A DNA stretch of 21,735 nucleotides, from positions 1 to 21,735 of the forward strand of contig FLMG01001659.1 in NCBI GenBank assembly GCA_900088475.1, given 5' to 3'. Shown in pieces: positions 16,071-21,735 of the stretch. Each line of letters opens with the position of its first letter. Positions within the stretch are counted from its first letter, which is position 1. The notes under the pieces are model-generated. The model was not told the origin of the DNA and made no database searches. It saw only the letters and a program-made list of their open reading frames with translations. The stretch is from Hyphochytrium catenoides (Eukaryota > Sar > Hyphochytriomycetes > Hyphochytriales > Hyphochytriaceae). The translations under genes were made by a program, and so were the position numbers.

Positions 16071-17169
16071 ATCAAGTTCGTCTGATCATTAGCGATATTT
16101 TGATGATGGTTTAGGTGAGGAGAGTTCTGTGCAACAGGGGTTACAGAGAAAAAAAAAAGATACCCAGGAATGGGATGAAAATGCTGCTAGTACGTGTAGG
16201 AGCACTTCGCAAGCAGAAGAGCAGAGGGGCATGGGAGGACGCTTGGAACACAAGGCCACAAGCTTCTTTTTGCTAGCGCCTTTGGCAGAAACCCACCTCA
16301 ACCCTATTCTCTCCTTTTTCTCTATGCTTGAGTCCAATCTCTTCAGGGGAACAAATAAATAGACGGAACGGAGCTATGCGACTTGGCATGAGGATAAGAA
16401 CACTACAAGTGAATGGACTAAACTGTAGACGAGGGAAACTCTAAAGACCAATAGGTGCTGCGAAATTTGTACCGGCAATGAAGCGAGCGCAGTAAGGAGC
16501 ACAGATGTGTATGTTGGTATTTCAACCAACAACCAGTATTTATCAACCGATAGATCTGAAATAGCTGCTCCTCCTCCCGTGCCACCAACTGGCCAGCGTT
16601 GTCTCTGACGCCTTCATGATTTAGGTAGACTACTAACCAATCCGTACAATAGAAAATGCTCCGTCAGTAGCGTCACGCCTGTATTTAAGACAGAGCCATC
16701 ACATCATGTGACCGACTTTCTAGCCTCAGAGGCTGCTGACGAGAAGTTAAGAGATATTGAGAGTAATCAGAGCAGATAGGTCTCATTAGGTAGTAAGGTG
16801 AGGGACGAAAGAAATGATTTGCTGTAAGCTGATACCAGGGAGGCGGAAAGAAGTCTGTGCTGTTGATGAAGTTGTCGGGCCAAAGGAATGGCAGATCGAG
16901 ATTCTAACAAGAGAGAAGGCAGAATCTCTTCCCTTCTAACAAAGACAAAGCCCGGGAGAGTGTTTAGCTTTCTCCTCAACAAGAGAAGATATCGTCTTCT
17001 CCTCTTTTTCTGGGGGCTGATGCACCTCTCTTCCGACAATCTCACCGAAGAGACATAGTACTGCCTCTCTCTCTTTGTAACTCCTCCATATCTCCATGTT
17101 CAATCCTTGGTCTGTTCCTTGGTGTCTTAGGGTTACTACCCTTCTCCTTCCCTAAACCCCTATATCAAG
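16071..17169. other. No confident gene
   Basis: Short ORFs on both strands (16089-16362, 16767-17045) lack recognisable features. A single TTAGGGTTA lies at 17127-17135. An ATG at 17170 in good context (AAGATGA) opens a frame that runs straight into the CT microsatellite, so it could be a first exon, but no good donor is seen. Confidence 0.45.
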
Positions 17170-17262
17170 ATGAGAGGCAATGCCGAAGCGACGTTTTCCC
17201 TTTGCTGCAGAAACCGAAAAGCGAAAGACCAACACAGGCAGAGAGAGAACTTGACGATGGAT

Positions 17263-17553
17263 CCTCTGTCTCTCTCTCTTTCAATTTCTGGCTCTCTCTC
17301 TCTGTCTCTCTCTCTCCTTGTCTCTCTCTCTCTGTCTCTCTCTCTCTGTCTCTCTCTCCTTTGTCTCTTTCTCTCTCTCTTCCTCTCTCTCCTTGTCTCT
17401 CTCTCTCTGTCTCTCTCTCTCTCTGTCTCTCTCTCCTTTGTCTCTTTCTCTCTCTCTTCCTCTCTCTATGTGTCTCTCTCTCTCCTTGTCTCTCTCTCTC
17501 TCTTTCTCTCTCTTCCTCTCTCTCTCCATCTCTCTCTATCTTTTTCCTCTACC
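17263..17553. repeat. Compound (CT)n microsatellite with 77-bp higher-order repeat
   Basis: About 290 bases of TCTCTC units broken by GTC, CCTTTG and TTCC. A longer unit beginning GTCTCTCTCTCCTTTGTCTC starts at 17348 and again at 17425, so a 77-bp block was duplicated within the array. ORFs through it are Ser/Leu (plus) or Arg/Glu (minus) artefacts. Confidence 0.92.
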
Positions 17554-17639
17554 TCGCTTGATACGCACCATAGTATTACATCTCATTTACTTCCTTTGCT
17601 AATCTCAAGACTATCTCTCTAGCTGAGAGACGTTCGTGG

Positions 17640-17905
17640 ATAACTGGAGCTCCCTTGAGCGCAGAAAGGAAAAAGAGAGACCGGGAAAGAGAGAGGGAGA
17701 GACGCATAAAGAGAAACAGTAGATATATAATGAGAACAAGAGTCAATGGAAGTAGATAGAGGAGCTTGGACGATGAAAGAGAGAGACACAGAGAGAGGAG
17801 AAATGCCTTATCGGTGGAGAAGAAGACCTTGAACCCTTTGGCACCGAATAAGAAGGAAAGACACTAAGGGGCGAGAGATTATGTCACTTGACAGAGAGAG
17901 TCCGA
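17640..17905. repeat. Purine-rich tract (+ strand)
   Basis: GA-rich sequence (GAGAGAGAC, AAAGAGAG) follows the CT array after about 40 bases. The turn at 17613-17630 is palindromic (TCTCTCTAGCTGAGAGA), so the CT and GA sides could pair as an imperfect hairpin. Confidence 0.75.
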
Positions 17906-18177
17906 TGGAGCGGAGTCTTCTCTGTACGACCTAGGTAGCAGGAGGCAACTGGTACAGCGGACGTTTTCGACGACAACGTACTTGAAAGTTACGTCATGCA
18001 ACGACAAGAGCTTCTGCCTGAACTAGACCCAGCAGCGACGACCATTTGCTATGCTTGCCGCGGATCTTCGGCTGACGTCTGATTTCGTACATGCAGTCTC
18101 AGAAGCTTACTTTAATTAGGGTCAAATATTATCGGGACTAGGTTTGGTATGCCATCGGGACGTTTTTTTCTATGCAG
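17906..18177 (+). other. Coding-like segment, possible exon
   Basis: The plus-strand frame from about 17936 to the TGA near 18092 reads as a balanced protein segment of about 47 residues, including FDDNVLESYVMQRQELLPEL and a CYAC pair. It lacks a good start and has no phase-consistent join to the next candidate exon, so I list it only as a possible exon. Confidence 0.2.
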
Positions 18178-19719
18178 CGCTCCAGATGCCGGGACAGGGA
18201 CTCGGGATGAGGTCACCGAGGTTAACAAGGCTGTTGAGTACTTTTCCCGAAAGTCTGAAGACACCATCGTAAAGAACTTTTACCTACGCACTCAGGTTCT
18301 TTCCCCTTCTTCCTCTCCGTATTCTCCTTCCTCCTCCACCAGAATGGAGTAAGGAGAGAGAGAGTCAACAGAGAATGAAAAGAAGAAGGAGATCTGGGTG
18401 CTCAGCTTACAACACTGAGATGGAGAAAGATCCAGAAACACAGTCAGATCAGGCGGTCGAGCTGAGTCAGACGCTAAAGCAGAAGAGAGAGAGAAAGGGA
18501 TGGCGAAGATTGTTCACTCATCAGGAGGAACCTTTAAGCCTCTGAAGGTAGACTTCTTCCTCGGTCCCGCTCTCTCTCTCTCGCTCTGACTTCCCCTTCT
18601 CTCTTCCTTTCTTTTTTACTGTCACTGTCTCTCTTTCTCTCACTCCACCCTCACCTCTCTCTCCTTTCTGTCTCCTCTCTTTCTCCAGACACTATCTCTT
18701 ATCGTTCTCTGTCTGTCCTCCTTGCAATGTCCCTTGTTCCCTCTCTCTTTCTTCGTCTCCCCTAAAAGCCCTAACTTGTATTCCCTTCCTGCCTATCCCT
18801 ATACCCGATCCCTCTTCCTCTCTTGTTGCTCTCCTCTCTTTTGCTCTCTCTTCCCCTCCTTCCTCCCTCCTTCTTCTCCTTCCCCCCTCTCACGTCATTC
18901 TTTCTTCTCTCTCTCTCTTTTTCTCACTCTCTTCTATCAATGCTCTCGTTTCTCTTGTTCTTTCTGTCGTCGTCTTCTTTCTCGCTCTCCCCTCATCGCT
19001 TTTCCCGTTTCTTTGTATCTGTAGCTGGACCCTTCTTTCCCCGAATTTTTTAGAAGACAGACCACGGCAGACCACGAGAATGGTGCGAGAGGATCGCAAA
19101 AAGCACTAAGACGCACCAAAAGCGTAGAAGACTGTCGCGTTCGTGAGAGGACAGAGCTGAGAGAAGAAGAAAGGCTTACAAGGAGAAGAAGAGCCAGCTC
19201 TTATTCTCGCTAAACAATTCTATGGACGCAGATGGGAAAGTGAGGTTGCCATCTCTTGGAAGCCCGACCAAGATAGTTACCGGTGAGTTCTCTCTCTCTC
19301 TCCTCTTCATCTCTCTGCATCTTTCTCTCTAACTTTTGTCGACCTCCCTTTCTCCCCTAACAGCTCCTTCCTCTCCCCTCTTCGAAGTGAAGTCTCTCCC
19401 CAACTCTCTCTCATTCTATTTCTGTCCTTCGCTCTGTCTCTGTCCCTCTGCCTCTCTTCGCCCCTTTCAACAAATGAAGCTGCTTGCCACTTGTGACGCT
19501 GTTCTCTTCTCTCTTTCTTCTGTGGCCCCTTCCCCTTCGTTCCAATATGATTGCTCTTTTTAATCCGAACCCAATGGTTCCTTCTTCGTTCTCCTCGCCA
19601 ACCTGCGTTGCTCTTCACTGCTGGTTTCTGGGTCTCTCTTTCACGTTCCGCTGGCCAGCTTAGCGCCTGTTCCCCAACTCGTTGCGAGAGCGAGCGTCCT
19701 GACTATGTTGCAAACGTAA
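18178..19719 (+). CDS. Candidate multi-exon gene with pyrimidine-rich introns
   Basis: Read by hand. The best-supported junction joins an exon ending CCTCTGAAG|GTAGAC (18547) to one starting TATCTGTAG|CTGGAC (19025), in phase, across a 477-nt intron that is almost all C and T. The joined reading has MAKIVHSSGGTFKPLK before the junction (ATG 18500) and LDPSFPEFFRRQTTAD after it. Further in-phase steps are GTGAGA (19143) to CCAG (19197), then an exon containing AKQFYGRRWESEVAISW, then CG|GTGAGT (19283) to GGCCAG (19658), then a last exon stopping at TAA 19717-19719. An upstream exon, 18178-18295, follows TTTTTTTCTATGCAG and contains DEVTEVNKAVEYFSRKSEDT; its join is less certain. No family is recognised. 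Splice-like sites are common in such sequence, so this is a hypothesis. Confidence 0.33.
18548..19024 (+). other. Polypyrimidine tract, candidate intron
   Basis: 477 bases of very strong C/T bias with a GTAGAC donor and a CTTTGTATCTGTAG acceptor at its ends. Plus ORFs inside it are Ser/Leu/Phe/Pro-rich artefacts. The composition is certain; the splicing is inferred. Confidence 0.45.
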
Positions 19720-21200
19720 GAGTTATGGTGCTGAACTTATTGCAGCATCATCTCTTGAAGACCTGTGGCTGCAAGCAGGTGGACACGACACTGGCCCTAT
19801 ATCTGCCTGAGGTAGTGGATGGGAGGTAGCTCTCTTGGAGTGCTTCTGTCTTTCCTACCTCCTGCTGCTCACCTCTTGTCTCTCTTTCTCTCTCTCTTAC
19901 TATGGAACCACTCTGAGGACAACGAGGAGATCGATACTAAGCTTAGGTAGGTTTGGTGGTGATGACGAGATATGGGAAGTTAGTGACGCTCCGAGTAGTT
20001 AGAGCTCTAGCTAAGAGCAATTTTGCCCACATCAAGTTCCAGAGAAAAGCGCTCAGCTAACGGTAAGATGCATTGCACAGAGTGAAGGACATGTGCGCGC
20101 AGCTGAGTAGCTCAGCAGCAACCAGCGAAGTTAGATATGTGCGAGATAGAAAGGAGAGGGTGAAGAGAACATAAAACCTAGAAGGAAGAATTAGCTCATC
20201 AATATGATCCTCTTTTAAGTCTTCTCTCTCTCCTCTCTCTCTCTCTTCTCCTCTCTCCCTTCTCTCTCCGTCGCTCTTTCCCCCTCTCATTTTTGTTCTC
20301 ACGGTCTCTGTATCTCGCTTTCTTTCTGGCTCTTCTTCCTTCCCATTTCGCCTCTCTCTAGTATTTCTCTTCCGGAGGCTTCGCTTTAGGATGGGTTTCA
20401 AGCAGCGTATCGTTAGCTTTCCTCCACTCTCTCACACCAGTATTAGGCAGACCTCTGATCACCCTGAATGGCCATTTTATTGTGAAAAGATGCAGGAGCC
20501 AAGACACGGAAGAAGAAGGTACGGCACTTTGTAGCTGGCAACAGTGAAACTTTGTCCTAAGTACCTACAGTCAGACAGAGGGACGGAGGAGAGAAAGAAC
20601 GAGAGGGAGCGGAAAAGAGAAAGAGAGGGAATAAAAAGATTGAAACGTGAGGGAAGCGTCGGGGAACAAGAAGGAGCAAGGCGAAGAAAGTCTATGCTAG
20701 CGATCGACTGAGGACAGACAGACTTCTGTAAGAAGACAGCCGACAGAGAAGTGAAACAAGAGAAGATTAGAAGGAAGGAAGAGATAGAGAAGTGAATGAA
20801 GAGAATGAGAGAAGAGAGGATGAGAAGAAGAGGGACCATACCTGCTTAGGGTTACCTCTCAGAGGATGCAGTAGCTTAACGTCTTTCCCTCCCTTTCAGA
20901 TCTTCTTCTAGCAGAACTATTCTCTACCTCTTGTGCCGTACTACCTGGTGCCTCACTATCGTTCTCCATTCGTCAAACATCATCACCCTGGTCTACCTTC
21001 TCTTCTGAGCTCTTCCATGTGGCAGGTTAAGACTTGCTGCAACATCCTCATGTACTAGTAGAGGGCGTACATAGCCGAGGAAGTGGAGATGCTAACTCAC
21101 CTTTCCAGTCTTTCTTCAATTTGCTTCACTCTTCTCCCACCGTACCGTCGCTTTTCCCCGTTGTCAACTATAAGGAAAATATAAGGAAAAAGAGATGATA
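19720..21200. other. Alternating pyrimidine and purine blocks; possible further exons, no confident gene
   Basis: A CT-rich block (20215-20370) ends in CCTCTCTCTAG at 20361, followed by an open frame with ATG at 20391 and stop at 20532-20534 (47 codons, MGFKQRIVSFPPLSHT...). A GA-rich block spans about 20575-20840. CTTAACGTCTTTCCCTCCCTTTCAG ends at 20899 and looks like a branch site plus acceptor; the following 126 bases are open in two frames and end at GGCAG|GTTAAG (21025). These may be exons of one or more genes. A single TTAGGGTTA lies at about 20846. Confidence 0.3.
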
Positions 21201-21201
21201 A

Positions 21202-21230
21202 CCTAACCCTAACCCTAACCCTAACCCTAA
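21202..21230 (+). repeat. Interstitial telomeric repeat tract 3 (CCCTAA)
   Basis: 29 bases of CCTAACCCTAA repeats, nearly five units and the longest telomeric tract in the window. Orientation is the same as tracts 1 and 2. A minus-strand ORF crosses it as Arg-Val repeats; I regard that as chance. Confidence 0.93.
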
Positions 21231-21339
21231 GTGGTCTAGGAGAGATAATGAGAGGGACAGGGAGGAAAAACCATCGCTCTGATACCAACTTTCCCAGATC
21301 TCTCAGAACCCCTAAAGTCTGGTGAGGTGAGCGAGAGAA

Positions 21340-21470
21340 GAAATACAGACGCTCTTCCTTCTCCTTATTTTCTCCTCTCTCTCCTCCTTCTTTTCGTTGT
21401 TTTCTCTTTCCTTTCTCTCTCTCTCCTTCATCGTCTCTGTTCTCTCTAAGCTCGCTCATTCTCTTTCAGC
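21340..21470. repeat. Polypyrimidine tract ending in a splice-acceptor-like site
   Basis: CT-rich sequence ending CTCATTCTCTTTCAG at 21469. GTGAGGTGAG near 21321 could be the donor. The following frame is open to a TAA at about 21528. Composition is clear; a splicing role is inferred. Confidence 0.5.
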
Positions 21471-21520
21471 GCTTCTGGACAGATGACTAATTTACTTAAT
21501 GATCAACAGGAGAAGAGAAG

Positions 21521-21735
21521 AAGGAAATAAGAACAGCTCTTCAACACCATCATCTTGATTGCTCTTTCCGGGGTTTGGACAAAGAGTGAAGCGAGCATCA
21601 ACGAGCAGTAAGACTAGGCTTTTGCCCTGGATCGATTAGCCGGCACGGAACTAAGGCTCTGTACTTGAACAAGGAAATAGAAAACGGTTCTTCAACACCA
21701 TCATCTTGATTGCCCTTTCCTGACTTTGGGCAAAG
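21521..21735. repeat. Tandem repeat, period about 150-151 bp, continuing past right edge
   Basis: A block of about 65 bases beginning AAGGAAATA and containing TTCAACACCATCATCTTGAT occurs at 21521-21584 and 21671-21735, with roughly ten differences. The spacer is unique in what is visible. In one plus frame both copies read FNTIILIALS, so a duplicated exon is possible; a subtelomeric satellite is the other reading. The window ends inside the second copy. Confidence 0.85.

Noticed and set aside
17170-17622. Ser/Leu-repeat and Arg/Glu-repeat ORFs across the CT microsatellite on both strands
   Set aside because: They are direct translations of (CT)n and (GA)n and open in several frames at once.
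21097-21459. 120-codon minus ORF containing an Arg-Val repeat
   Set aside because: The repeat is translated TTAGGG and the rest is translated purine-rich DNA. The plus strand has a better splice-acceptor signal over the same bases.

Overview
The window looks like nuclear DNA of a eukaryote, most likely a microbial eukaryote such as an alga or another protist; I cannot place the lineage. Three things support this: long intronless ORFs with eukaryote-type proteins (acidic low-complexity inserts, an NLS, SUMO-related motifs), short tracts of the TTAGGG/CCCTAA telomere repeat, and long pyrimidine-rich or purine-rich stretches typical of gene-poor eukaryotic DNA. I see no operons, Shine-Dalgarno sites, rRNA, tRNA or CRISPR array.

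Layout: (1) 1-1730, minus strand: an ORF of more than 570 codons, cut by the left edge, for a signal-peptide-bearing, highly helical protein of unknown function. (2) 1737-5775: no confident gene; a coding-like block at 1797-2306, a two-copy 102-bp tandem repeat at about 2.7 kb and a duplicated element at 4.70/5.18 kb. (3) 5776-9699, plus strand: the clearest gene, a 1307-residue 2-oxoglutarate/Fe(II) dioxygenase with a complete HxD...H...R centre, acidic inserts, an NLS-like motif, two SUMO-consensus sites and a terminal SUMO-interacting motif. (4) 9700-13838: gene-poor, with a pyrimidine tract and a diverged repeat pair (12.9 and 13.6 kb). (5) 13839-14411, minus strand: a small basic protein with three C-x4-C-x9/10-C-x2-H zinc-finger units. 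(6) 14.4-21.7 kb: gene-poor, probably subtelomere-like DNA with three CCCTAA tracts, alternating purine and pyrimidine blocks, a compound CT microsatellite and a tandem repeat running off the right edge.

In region 6, reading by hand across splice-like sites gives two low-confidence spliced models that unspliced ORF searches would miss. One is a two-exon minus-strand gene (15038-15495) whose start codon abuts one telomeric tract and whose stop codon lies inside another. The other is a multi-exon plus-strand gene (about 18178-19719). In both, the largest introns are strongly pyrimidine-rich on the sense strand, which offers one explanation for the purine/pyrimidine strand blocks. There is no evidence that the genes work in one pathway. 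The oxygenase and the zinc-finger protein both look nuclear; the left protein looks secreted or targeted to the endomembrane system.
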